Below, in pieces: positions 1 through 7,152 of a stretch of 32,051 bases of DNA. The notes under the pieces were generated by a model. The model saw only the letters and a list, made by a program, of their open reading frames with translations, was not told where the DNA came from and ran no database searches. Origin of the DNA: Lactonifactor sp. BIOML-A5 (lineage in GTDB: Bacteria; Bacillota; Clostridia; Lachnospirales; Lachnospiraceae); contig NZ_WKYV01000042.1 of the NCBI RefSeq assembly GCF_009677585.1, positions 20,292-52,342 on the forward strand, given 5' to 3'. Position numbers and translations under genes: made by a program. Positions within the stretch are counted from its first letter, which is position 1; the number at the start of each line of letters is the position of its first letter.

Positions 1-56
1 GTGGGACGTGTTCTTTCTAGAAAGAACACGTCCCACTTTCCCCCCTGCCCTGTCCC
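1..56. repeat. Truncated copy of a long palindromic repeat (family shared with 2671-2744)
   Basis: Positions 1-18 and 19-36 are perfect reverse complements (GTGGGACGTGTTCTTTCT and its partner). The following bases to 56 end in CTGCCCTGTCCC, which matches the outer right arm of the palindrome at 2671-2744. The left outer arm would lie before position 1, so the copy is cut by the window edge. The two copies share the core ACGTGTTCTTT and the outer CTGCCCTGTCCC but differ in between. It may be a REP/MITE-like dispersed element; no transposase is nearby. Confidence 0.85.
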
Positions 57-69
57 TTTTGAATTTATG

Positions 70-98
70 TTGCTATTCCTGAGAATTCCCGTTACAAT
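70..98 (+). promoter_or_regulatory. Putative sigma-A promoter
   Basis: TTGCTA at 70-75 and TACAAT at 93-98 are separated by 17 bases, which fits a vegetative promoter. Transcription would start near 105 and run into the short reading frame at 137-208 and then the DUF7309 gene. This is a motif match only. Confidence 0.5.
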
Positions 99-136
99 AG
101 AAAAAAGTCAAATTTTAAATAAGCAGGAGAGTTAGT

Positions 137-208
137 GTGAAAGAAAGTAAATTAAGCCAAAAACGTGAGATAGACACAAAAAAAGGCTCACATAGTGAAC
201 CGAATTAA
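137..208 (+). CDS. Possible 23-residue peptide
   Basis: A GTG codon at 137 follows AGGAGA at about 125-130 and opens a 23-codon frame ending in TAA at 206-208. The product is short and highly charged (many Lys, Glu and Ser). It lies just downstream of the TTGCTA/TACAAT promoter. It could be a real small peptide, a leader peptide, or the surviving head of a decayed gene. I recognise no family, and the evidence is only the promoter, ribosome site and open frame. Confidence 0.2.
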   Translation: MKESKLSQKREIDTKKGSHSEPN

Positions 209-389
209 GAGTATTCCCACCTTGGTAAAACGAGGCGCACCTGCACATCAATAGCAAACGGGTGGATGCATCTGACATTGATGCCGGGATGCCTTATAAT
301 TAAGTCTATTGTAACACGTAAACTAGAAGGTGGAAACACTTTCATTACTATTTGTGCCGCGCCCGAAGGCGCGCGGAATGGAGATTTAT
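209..389. other. Non-coding leader before the DUF7309 gene, with a GC-rich hairpin
   Basis: No convincing gene is seen here. A minus-strand frame covering 205-405 has no ribosome site or recognisable product. At 358-373 the sequence CGCGCC-CGAA-GGCGCG forms a tight hairpin with a CGAA loop, ending 16 bases before the chosen ATG at 390. It could affect translation or mark the end of the upstream transcript, but it lacks a T-run. Confidence 0.4.
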
Positions 390-1400
390 ATGAGAAAAGA
401 AGCATCCCTTGATTTATGGCACGAGTTATATGATGTTACCCTGAATCTGAGAGCCCTGGAACCATGGAATTATTTTTGGGACTCAGATATAGTTGCGATT
501 GAGCTTGCGGAGGGGGAGGAACCTGTTTTCTGCAGTATTATGGGTAGAGGGGGTGTCTGCTGCGGAATCAGTGTCTATGAAGGATTTAGAGGGTTAGAGG
601 ATTTTGATATGCTGGCAACTTCTGACAAAGATGGATTCTCCCCGGAATATGCTATGAGTGATCAGAACTGTCTCACTTGTTACTTTGGGGACCGCGAGGA
701 AGTGTCCAGGGAACAGAAGGAGATTATTAAAAACCTGGGACTGAAATTCAGAGGCAGAGGCAACTGGATTTACTTTGAGTCTTTCAAAAAACGGTATTCG
801 CCGTACCTCCCGGATGAAAGAGAAGTAATGGTTTTGCTGGAGACGTTTAAAAATTTGTTCATGTCGGTCCGTGCGGTGAGGGAAGATCGGATACATATTA
901 ACTGGGACAACGGAGAGATGATGTACAGACGCTATAACAAGGAGAGGGAAGAATGGAATACATTTGCGGTTCCCCGTCCAATAACGAAGCGGACATATCC
1001 GGAATATAAGCTTTCAGATGAGATTCAGAAAGGACGGCTCAGGAAAAAGCCCAAAATCAACTGTGAGCTTTCTATGGATTTTGTATATATGAATGGCGCT
1101 ATACATGACGAAGCATATGACAGACCGGTGAATCCCCTGCTGCTTGTGATTATGGATGAGATTTCAGACTATATAATTCATATGGAGCCGATAAAACCTG
1201 AGGAGAATCTGGCGGAAAAAGCACTGCAGTTTTTCTGCACATTCACAGAGCAGAACGGACGGGCAAAGGCCGTAAGGTACAGAAATCCATGGATAGCTGC
1301 GGCGTTAAAGGAAACCTGCCAATACTTTGGCACTAAACTGACAAAATCTTCCCTGGGTACAATGGACAAGATGATCCAAATGATGAGGGAACAGATGTAG
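390..1400 (+). CDS. DUF7309/DUF6930-type protein of unknown function
   Basis: The 336-residue product is probably cytoplasmic. Its N-terminal part (about residues 5-90) reads LWHELYDVTLNLRALEPWNY, then the SDIVAIELAEG stretch and CSIMGRGGVCCGISVY. I recognise this as the pattern of the DUF7309 domain, which is usually followed by a DUF6930-like region as here. There is no signal peptide or membrane segment. The frame is open upstream to a GTG at 330, but that extension would be translated through the 358-373 hairpin. ATG 390 has GGAG about six bases before it and starts exactly where the family similarity begins. The function of the family is unknown to me. It stands alone, converging on the DUF362 gene. 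Confidence 0.75.
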   Translation: MRKEASLDLWHELYDVTLNLRALEPWNYFWDSDIVAIELAEGEEPVFCSIMGRGGVCCGISVYEGFRGLEDFDMLATSDKDGFSPEYAMSDQNCLTCYFGDREEVSREQKEIIKNLGLKFRGRGNWIYFESFKKRYSPYLPDEREVMVLLETFKNLFMSVRAVREDRIHINWDNGEMMYRRYNKEREEWNTFAVPRPITKRTYPEYKLSDEIQKGRLRKKPKINCELSMDFVYMNGAIHDEAYDRPVNPLLLVIMDEISDYIIHMEPIKPEENLAEKALQFFCTFTEQNGRAKAVRYRNPWIAAALKETCQYFGTKLTKSSLGTMDKMIQMMREQM

Positions 1401-1419
1401 TGAAACAGCAGACCTGAAA

Positions 1420-1458
1420 GGAAGGGAGAAGTGCATTGAAACAGCTCTTCTCCCCTCC
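1420..1458. terminator. Hairpin between convergent genes, possible bidirectional terminator
   Basis: GGAAGGGAGAAG at 1420-1431 pairs with CTTCTCCCCTCC at 1447-1458 (11 of 12) around a 15-base loop. It sits between the stop codons of two convergent genes (1400 and 1471). Neither side has a strong T-run, so it could act with Rho or only protect transcript ends. Confidence 0.45.
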
Positions 1459-1470
1459 AAATGTTTATCC

Positions 1471-2580
1471 CTATTTTACTTCTACCAACTCATATTCCTT
1501 CTGTCCAATGCCCAGCTTCACCGCATGGTCAATGGCCGCTTTCCAGTCCGTCTCAGGGAAGATAGCGCCAAAGTGATCATGTCCTTCATGGTCACATTCC
1601 GCCAGATATGTATTTGCCAGCACCGGCTGTGCGTTTACGGCATCGGCACAGGCTACATCCAGAGCCACCGGATCAAAGGAGGCAAACATTCCTACATCCG
1701 GCACGATGGCCGCATCATTTTCCCCGTGACAATCACAGTAGGGAGAAACGTTCATCACAAGGCTGATGTGAAAGTTCGGGCGTCCGTTAATGGCAGCCTT
1801 GGTGTATTCTGCGATTTTTCGGTTGAGAATATCGTAGGACTCGTCCGTTGCCGCCTTTACCGCATCTTTTGGGCAGGCACCGATACAGCGTCCGCAGCCC
1901 ACACATTTGTTGTGATCGATGGAAGCCTTTTTTTCAGATACCGTGATGGCGTCGTGAGCGCACATTTTGGTGCACATCTTACAGCCTACACAGAGTTCCC
2001 GGGCTACATGGGGTTTGCCCGCACTGTGCATTTCCATCTTACCGGCCCGGGAACCGCAGCCCATTCCCATATTCTTGAGGGCACCCCCAAAACCTGTGGC
2101 CTCGTGCCCCTTAAAGTGCGTCAGGGAAATAAATACGTCCGCATCCATAATGGCCCGTCCAATCTTGGCCTCTTTTACATATTCCCCTCCTTCCACAGGA
2201 ACCAGAACATCGTCTGTCCCCTTCAGGCCGTCAGCAATTATCACATGACATCCTGTAGAAAAAGGAGAAAATCCATTCAGATAAGCGCTGGAAATATGAT
2301 CCAGCGCATTCTTGCGCCCGCCTACATAGAGGGTGTTGCAGTCAGTAAGAAAGGGCTTTCCGCCAAGCTCTTTGATTACATCAGCCACCGTCTTCGCATA
2401 ATTCGGGCGGAGAAAGGCCAGATTCCCCGGCTCTCCGAAGTGCATCTTAATAGCGGTATACTTGTCTTCGAAATCAATATCCCCAATTCCCGCTGTCTTA
2501 ATCAGCCGCTCCAGCTTCTGAAGAAGGTTATCTCCGATACGAGTCCGGAGATTGGTATAATACACTTTTGACATTTCCAT
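1471..2580 (-). CDS. DUF362 protein with two [4Fe-4S] ferredoxin motifs
   Basis: The 369-residue cytoplasmic protein has a DUF362 domain (residues about 1-185 and again after 270) interrupted by a bacterial ferredoxin module. That module carries CVGCKMCTKMC and CVGCGRCIGAC, each the classic CxxCxxCxxxC followed by a distant Cys-Pro or Cys-Ala. Such proteins are taken to be electron-transfer or iron-sulfur proteins of unproven function. The conserved stretch LTHFKGHEATGFGGALKNMG is typical of the family. ATG 2580 lies five bases after AGGAGG; an alternative ATG two codons later has a longer spacing. The gene is divergent from larC-larE and shares a 190-bp upstream region with it. That makes a functional link with nickel-cofactor synthesis possible but unproven. 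Confidence 0.88.
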   Translation of the reverse strand: MEMSKVYYTNLRTRIGDNLLQKLERLIKTAGIGDIDFEDKYTAIKMHFGEPGNLAFLRPNYAKTVADVIKELGGKPFLTDCNTLYVGGRKNALDHISSAYLNGFSPFSTGCHVIIADGLKGTDDVLVPVEGGEYVKEAKIGRAIMDADVFISLTHFKGHEATGFGGALKNMGMGCGSRAGKMEMHSAGKPHVARELCVGCKMCTKMCAHDAITVSEKKASIDHNKCVGCGRCIGACPKDAVKAATDESYDILNRKIAEYTKAAINGRPNFHISLVMNVSPYCDCHGENDAAIVPDVGMFASFDPVALDVACADAVNAQPVLANTYLAECDHEGHDHFGAIFPETDWKAAIDHAVKLGIGQKEYELVEVK

Positions 2581-2602
2581 AAAAACCTCCTAATATATTA
2601 GA

Positions 2603-2661
2603 TTGCGATATTTCGCAAATGCTATTGTATAAATTGTATCATTAATGATAAGATAGTACAA
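2603..2661. promoter_or_regulatory. Divergent promoter region with two palindromes
   Basis: On the minus strand, TTGTAC (2656-2661) and TACAAT (2633-2638) with a 17-base spacer form a good promoter for the DUF362 gene. On the plus strand, TTGCGA (2603-2608) with TGTATA 17 bases later (2626-2631) could serve larC. Two perfect palindromes lie here: TTGCGA-TATT-TCGCAA at 2603-2618 and ATCATTAATGAT at 2638-2649. They overlap the promoter elements and could be operator sites. No matching regulator is encoded beside them. Confidence 0.5.
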
Positions 2662-2670
2662 GAATAAAAA

Positions 2671-2744
2671 GGGACAGGGCAGGTGCAAAAGGGGACGTGT
2701 TCTTTCCAGAAAGAACACGTCCCCTTTTGCACCTGCCCTGTCCC
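2671..2744. repeat. Perfect 74-bp palindrome upstream of larC
   Basis: Two 36-base arms (2671-2706 and 2709-2744) are exact reverse complements around a 2-base centre (CA). They begin GGGACAGGGCAGGTGC and end in the matching complement. The element belongs to the same family as positions 1-56. It lies between the predicted larC promoter and the larC ribosome site (about 2753-2759), so the transcript would carry a very stable hairpin. Its lack of a T-run argues against a simple terminator. A REP/MITE-type dispersed repeat is the likeliest identity. Confidence 0.9.
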
Positions 2745-2769
2745 CAACATACAAAGGAGAGAATATTCT

Positions 2770-4077
2770 ATGAGCAAATCTGACAAGTTACTATACCTGG
2801 AATGCTATTCCGGCATCAGCGGGGATATGACGGTAGGCGCACTCCTTGATCTGGGGGCCAGAGAGGAGATCCTCCGGCGGGAACTGGCTAAACTCCCTGT
2901 GGCAGGATACGAGCTCAAAGTGGGAAGAGCTAAAAAATGCGGCATTGACGCCTGTGATTTCGACGTGATTCTCCAGGATGAATCGTCCCATGGGGAGCAC
3001 ACCCACGGTCATCACCATCACGGGGAACATACTCACGGAGACTTCCATACACACCACCATGAACACCGCACCTACGGCGATATCAGCAGGATGCTTCAGG
3101 AAAGCTGTCTGGAGGAACCGGTTCTTGAGATGGCTAAAAGAATTTTTCGTGTGGTAGCAGAGGCGGAGGCCAAGGTTCACCGCATGCCTTTGGAGGAGGT
3201 TCACTTCCATGAGGTGGGGGCTGTGGACTCCATTGTTGATATTGTGGCTGCCGCAGTATGCCTTCACGATCTGGGAATCTCCCGGGTGGCGGTGTCTGTG
3301 CTCCATGAAGGTACGGGAACCACCTGGTGCCAGCACGGAAGAATTCCGGTTCCGGCTCCTGCGGTTCTGGAAATGATGGCAAGGTACGAATTGCCGGTAA
3401 AGATAACCGAGAATGAAGGCGAGATGATTACCCCTACCGGCGCTGCTATTGCGGCGGCTCTGCGCACGGAGGTTGCACTGCCGGAGCAGTTTGTGGTGAA
3501 AAAAATCGGTATGGGGGCGGGAAAGAAGGAATTTGCCCAGGCTAATATATTACGGGCTATGATTCTGGAAACCAAAGAGTCCTCCGGTCAGGAAGGCACA
3601 AAAGAAGGCAGGAAAGAAGACACACCCAAGGAGAGCGTCTGGGTACTGGAGACCAATGTAGACGACTGCACCGGAGAACAGCTGGGCTATACCATAGAAC
3701 AGCTGATGAACGCAGGCGCCCTGGATGCCGGCTGCTTTCCCGTGGGAATGAAAAAGAACCGCCCCGGCTATATGCTGCAGGTAATCTGCAGGGAGGACAT
3801 GAGAGAATCCCTGGAAAATCTCATTTTCAAGGAGACCACCAGCATCGGACTTCGGAGGTATCAGGAAAGCCGCAGAGTCCTAGAGAGAGAATTCGTGGAC
3901 GCAGACACCCCCTGGGGAACCGCAAAGGTAAAGGTATGCAGCCATCACGGAGAGCGCTACTATTATCCGGAATACTCCAGCGTAAAAGAGATTAGCAAAA
4001 AAGCGGGGATTTCCTTGAAAGCAGCCTATGATGAGATACAAAAGGCGGCAGAACCCGGGGAAAGGACAGAAGAATGA
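2770..4077 (+). CDS. larC: LarC, nickel insertion protein for the nickel-pincer cofactor
   Basis: LarC is a CTP-dependent cyclometallase that inserts nickel into the P2TMN dithio-acid cofactor of lactate racemase and related LarA enzymes. The 435-residue product opens with the family signature LECYSGISGDMTVGALLDLG. It has a dense His-rich stretch at residues about 74-99, fitting a nickel-binding loop, followed by EEVHFHEVGAVDSIVDIV and the C-terminal NVDDCTGEQLGYTIEQL region. It is one continuous frame, unlike the split larC1/larC2 arrangement with programmed frameshifting known in Lactobacillus plantarum. ATG 2770 is chosen because AAAGGAGAG precedes it; the open frame continues upstream only through the palindrome. 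The gene overlaps larE by four bases. No larA or larB is in the window. Confidence 0.93.
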   Translation: MSKSDKLLYLECYSGISGDMTVGALLDLGAREEILRRELAKLPVAGYELKVGRAKKCGIDACDFDVILQDESSHGEHTHGHHHHGEHTHGDFHTHHHEHRTYGDISRMLQESCLEEPVLEMAKRIFRVVAEAEAKVHRMPLEEVHFHEVGAVDSIVDIVAAAVCLHDLGISRVAVSVLHEGTGTTWCQHGRIPVPAPAVLEMMARYELPVKITENEGEMITPTGAAIAAALRTEVALPEQFVVKKIGMGAGKKEFAQANILRAMILETKESSGQEGTKEGRKEDTPKESVWVLETNVDDCTGEQLGYTIEQLMNAGALDAGCFPVGMKKNRPGYMLQVICREDMRESLENLIFKETTSIGLRRYQESRRVLEREFVDADTPWGTAKVKVCSHHGERYYYPEYSSVKEISKKAGISLKAAYDEIQKAAEPGERTEE

Positions 4078-4874
4078 AAGATAAGAGACAACGGCTCACA
4101 GAGATTACAGACACTTTTGCGAAGGAAGATATCTGCATTGCTTTCTCCGGGGGCATAGACAGCAGCCTGCTCCTCTGTCTGGCCGCAGAAAGTGCGGCAA
4201 GGCACGGGACAAAAGTCCACGCAGTCACCTTTGACACGGTCCTTCACCCGCGATGCGACGTGGAGATTGCAAAACGTGTGGCAGAGGAGGCAGGGGCTGT
4301 CCACCACATCATTGAGGTCAACGAGCTGGATAACCCAGAGATTCTGGAAAATCCCCAAAATAGGTGTTATCTGTGCAAAAAAACACTGTTTGGGCACATC
4401 CTGGATTATGCCCGGGAAAACGGCATATCCCACGTACTGGAAGGAACCAACCACGATGACCTGTCTTCGTACCGTCCCGGCCTTCAGGCCATCCGGGAGC
4501 TGGGCATCGAAAGCCCCCTGGCCCGGGCAGGGCTCACAAAGGAAGAGATCCGTCAGTGGGCGGAGGAGATGGGAATCTCTGTGGCAAGGCGTCCTTCCAC
4601 TCCCTGCCTGGCCACCCGCCTTCCCTACGGCACAAGGATCGAGCCAGGGGTTCTGAGGCAGATTGAAGAGGGAGAGGCATATCTCCGGGCAAAAGGCTAT
4701 GCCAATGTGCGGATCCGTGTCCACGGGAGCATAGCCAGAATAGAGATTGACAGGGAAGACTTCCCCCGGTTTATGGGGGAAGTCCGGGGGACGGCAGAAC
4801 ATATCAAACAGCTGGGATTTTCCTACGTGACCCTGGATCTGGAAGGCTTCCGATCCGGCAGCATGGACGAGTAG
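4074..4874 (+). CDS. larE: LarE, ATP-dependent sulfur transferase for the nickel-pincer cofactor
   Basis: LarE activates the carboxylates of the LarB product with ATP and donates sulfur to form the thio acids that bind nickel. The 266-residue protein has the PP-loop AFSGGIDSS (residues about 23-31) and the conserved EGTNHDDLSSYRPGL. Three cysteines stand out: C98 and C101 in NRCYLCKK, and C178 in STPCLATR, the position of the sacrificial cysteine of L. plantarum LarE. Three cysteines rather than one suggests the subtype that holds a [4Fe-4S] cluster and takes sulfur catalytically; this is inference. The start overlaps the larC stop (ATGA), implying coupled translation. A two-component system starts 35 bases downstream. 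Confidence 0.93.
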   Translation: MKDKRQRLTEITDTFAKEDICIAFSGGIDSSLLLCLAAESAARHGTKVHAVTFDTVLHPRCDVEIAKRVAEEAGAVHHIIEVNELDNPEILENPQNRCYLCKKTLFGHILDYARENGISHVLEGTNHDDLSSYRPGLQAIRELGIESPLARAGLTKEEIRQWAEEMGISVARRPSTPCLATRLPYGTRIEPGVLRQIEEGEAYLRAKGYANVRIRVHGSIARIEIDREDFPRFMGEVRGTAEHIKQLGFSYVTLDLEGFRSGSMDE

Positions 4875-4909
4875 CAGAGAAAATCCCCAAAAAAGGAAGG
4901 GTGATGGAC

Positions 4910-5611
4910 ATGAATAACAGCAGGATCCTTTTGATAGACGATGAAAAAGATGTGCTGGACCTGATAGAGGAAGTACTTCGAAAGGACGGCTTTCAGGAGA
5001 TACAAAAAGCGTATACCGGGGAGGAAGCTCTGCGTATCTGCCGGGAATTCCATCCGGATGCTGCAGTGCTGGACGTGATGCTCCCGGACACTGACGGCAT
5101 CGAATTATGCAGGAAAATACGTGAATTTTCTATCTGCTCCATCCTGTTTCTGTCCTCCAGAAATGAAGATATAGACAAGATTCTGGGGCTCTCCGCCGGT
5201 GGAGACGATTATATTACCAAACCCTTCAGCCCCAGAGAGCTGGTCTTCCGGATCAAAGCGCAGCTGCGCCGCCAGCAGTACCAGAACACAGTTCAGAGTT
5301 CTGTCCTTTTAAAAGCAGGCCCTCTTACCCTGGACACGGAGAGCTGCCGCGCCTATAAAAATGGGGAAGAGCTGAGCCTGACCGGGCGGGAGTATCTTCT
5401 TCTCCTGTGCCTTATGGAAAATACAGATCGTATTATCAGCAAAGAGCGCCTCTATGAACAGGTCTGGGGAGAATACAGCAGCATCTGTGACAATACGATT
5501 ATGGTTCACATCCGACATTTGCGGGAAAAGCTGGAAGACAACCCCTCCGATCCCCGGCAGATTGTCACAGTAAAAGGCCTCGGCTACAAATTAAAGAAAA
5601 GGACTGAGTAA
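4910..5611 (+). CDS. OmpR/PhoB-family response regulator
   Basis: The 233-residue regulator has a receiver domain (residues 1-120) with the acidic pair in LLIDDE, the phospho-acceptor Asp55 in AVLDVMLPD, and the conserved Lys in ITKPFSP. A C-terminal winged-helix DNA-binding domain (about 130-230) ends in TVKGLGYKLKK. GTG 4901 and ATG 4904 are also in frame, but ATG 4910 has the better distance from AAGGAAGG (4893-4900). It abuts the kinase gene directly and follows larE by 35 bases with no clear promoter, so it may be transcribed with lar. Its likely targets are the TTAAGG repeats in front of the downstream ABC transporter. Confidence 0.92.
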   Translation: MNNSRILLIDDEKDVLDLIEEVLRKDGFQEIQKAYTGEEALRICREFHPDAAVLDVMLPDTDGIELCRKIREFSICSILFLSSRNEDIDKILGLSAGGDDYITKPFSPRELVFRIKAQLRRQQYQNTVQSSVLLKAGPLTLDTESCRAYKNGEELSLTGREYLLLLCLMENTDRIISKERLYEQVWGEYSSICDNTIMVHIRHLREKLEDNPSDPRQIVTVKGLGYKLKKRTE

Positions 5612-7024
5612 ATGAGAAAATCCGGCTACCGCACCATGCTCCATATTTATCTGATATTCCTCACTGCTCTGCTGGTTACAGCCGCGGCGGCGATCGGTCT
5701 TTCCTATTCCCTTATTACCCTGGAGAAACCGGGGGGAGGGACTGTTAGAAGTGACTGGCCCGCAGCCTTTGGGGAAGCATTTAAGGAACAGGTAGTCCCC
5801 GAAGGGGAGATTTCCCGTGTGAAGTCATCCGGACTGGAGCTTCTCCAAAAGAATCAGATTGGGCTGCAGATCCTGGACTCTCAAGGAAAGGAGATAACAA
5901 GCTATCGTAAGCCCGCAAAGGCAAAGGAAGCTTACACCCAGGCAGAGCTCTTGCAGATTGACAGAGCCGGATCCCTGAAGCAGTCTGACACAGCTGTCTA
6001 TGTGGGAACCGCAGGAAAGGGGGAGAAGACCTGCATGTATCTCCTGCATTTCCCCATAAAAGTAGAGAAAATTACCATGTATGTAAATAAAGACAGATTT
6101 ACAGGGGGAAAGGCTATGGTCCTGGCCTCCGCGGGAATTCTTTTCGCCGCAGTCCTTCTGGCCGGCCTTCTGTACGGGCTTAAGACTGCCGGGAACATGA
6201 GACATCTGGCCGAATGCATCAGAGATATCTCACAACGCCGTTACCTTCCCATTCAGGGGAGGGGAACATACCGGGAGCTATATGACAGCCTGAATGCCAT
6301 GTACGGGGAACTTCAGGAAAGCGACCGTCTCCGGGAGGAGACTGCGGATATGCAGAGAGCATGGATCGCCGGCATCACCCACGATTTGAAGACTCCTCTG
6401 TCTCCCATCCGTGGCTATGCGGAGATCTTAGCAGACGAGGGAGAAAAGGCGGGGAAAGACTGCAGGCGTTATGCTAAAGTAATGCTTCAAAATGTGGACC
6501 GTATGGAAAGCCTGATGGATGATCTGAAAGTTATTTATCAGCTGGAAAGCGGGAGTCTGCCTATGGATTTTAGAGAACAGAACCTGGTGCGGTTTCTGAG
6601 GGAACTGGTTATCTGCCTGCTTAACGATCCAAAATACCAGGACCGGACGATTCATTTTGTATGCACAGAAGAAGAACTGCCGGTTTCCTTTGACCGGAAG
6701 CTGCTGGAACGGGCCGTTCTGAATCTTATGGTAAATGCTTTCGTACACGGAGACTCGGAAACAGAACTGACACTCAAGGTATCTGCCGGGGATGGGAATC
6801 TTGAGATAGCAGTGTCCGACAACGGCAGGGGAATGACAGAGGGGGAGGCTGCCAGAGCATTTGACCGGTACGTACGGGGGAGGATCACAGAACAGGGGCA
6901 AGAGGGCACAGGCCTGGGTCTTGCTATCGCAAAAGAAGTTGTAGAGCTTCACGGGGGAACCATTGAGGCGTCCGCCATTCCGGGTACAGGAACCACCTTC
7001 CTCATCCGTTTTCCCTTCCCTTAA
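5612..7024 (+). CDS. Membrane sensor histidine kinase
   Basis: The 470-residue kinase has one N-terminal membrane helix (about 9-33), an extracytoplasmic sensor region of roughly 130 residues, a second helix (about 167-190), a HAMP-like linker and a HisKA domain. The phospho-acceptor is His257 in AGITHDLKTPLSP. The C-terminal ATPase domain carries the N box (LNLMVNAFVHG), G1 (VSDNGRGM), an F-box-like AFDRYVRG and G2 (GTGLGLAI). The large extracellular domain separates it from the short-loop BceS type that senses through the transporter. It starts on the base after the regulator's stop codon, so the two are translated as a pair. The ligand is unknown. Confidence 0.93.
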   Translation: MRKSGYRTMLHIYLIFLTALLVTAAAAIGLSYSLITLEKPGGGTVRSDWPAAFGEAFKEQVVPEGEISRVKSSGLELLQKNQIGLQILDSQGKEITSYRKPAKAKEAYTQAELLQIDRAGSLKQSDTAVYVGTAGKGEKTCMYLLHFPIKVEKITMYVNKDRFTGGKAMVLASAGILFAAVLLAGLLYGLKTAGNMRHLAECIRDISQRRYLPIQGRGTYRELYDSLNAMYGELQESDRLREETADMQRAWIAGITHDLKTPLSPIRGYAEILADEGEKAGKDCRRYAKVMLQNVDRMESLMDDLKVIYQLESGSLPMDFREQNLVRFLRELVICLLNDPKYQDRTIHFVCTEEELPVSFDRKLLERAVLNLMVNAFVHGDSETELTLKVSAGDGNLEIAVSDNGRGMTEGEAARAFDRYVRGRITEQGQEGTGLGLAIAKEVVELHGGTIEASAIPGTGTTFLIRFPFP

Positions 7025-7084
7025 GGTTAATTAAGGTTGTCTGAAACTCAGCTTAAGGCTGACAGTTTATCATTATGGTATGAT
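7021..7084 (+). promoter_or_regulatory. Promoter with TTAAGG direct repeats, likely response-regulator site
   Basis: TTAAGGTT occurs at 7021-7028 and 7031-7038, and TTAAGGCT at 7053-7060. The offsets are 10 and 22 bases, about one and two helical turns. The first overlaps the kinase stop codon and the last overlaps the -35 position of a -10 element TATGAT at 7079-7084, which has no good -35 hexamer. This is the layout of an activator-dependent promoter bound by an OmpR-type dimer. The adjacent regulator is the obvious candidate. Confidence 0.6.
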
Positions 7085-7152
7085 AGCTGCCGGCCTTTTT
7101 TGATCCTCTACGGAGAAACAAAAAACAGGAGCAGCGTACAGGAGGTGTTCAT

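Noticed and set aside
330..389. Upstream GTG start for the DUF7309 protein
   Set aside because: It would run translation through the GC-rich hairpin and precedes the first residues that match the family; ATG 390 has a better ribosome site.
205..405. 66-codon minus-strand frame near the left edge
   Set aside because: No ribosome site, no recognisable product, and it overlaps the start of the DUF7309 gene.
1525..2571. 348-codon plus-strand frame opposite the DUF362 gene
   Set aside because: It lies entirely antisense to a gene with clear ferredoxin motifs and has no family pattern of its own.
2683..2769. N-terminal extension of LarC by 29 codons
   Set aside because: The extra codons are the translation of the palindromic repeat. 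The ribosome site and family similarity both point to ATG 2770.
4026..4802. 258-codon minus-strand frame opposite larE
   Set aside because: It is antisense to a clear PP-loop enzyme, with no ribosome site.
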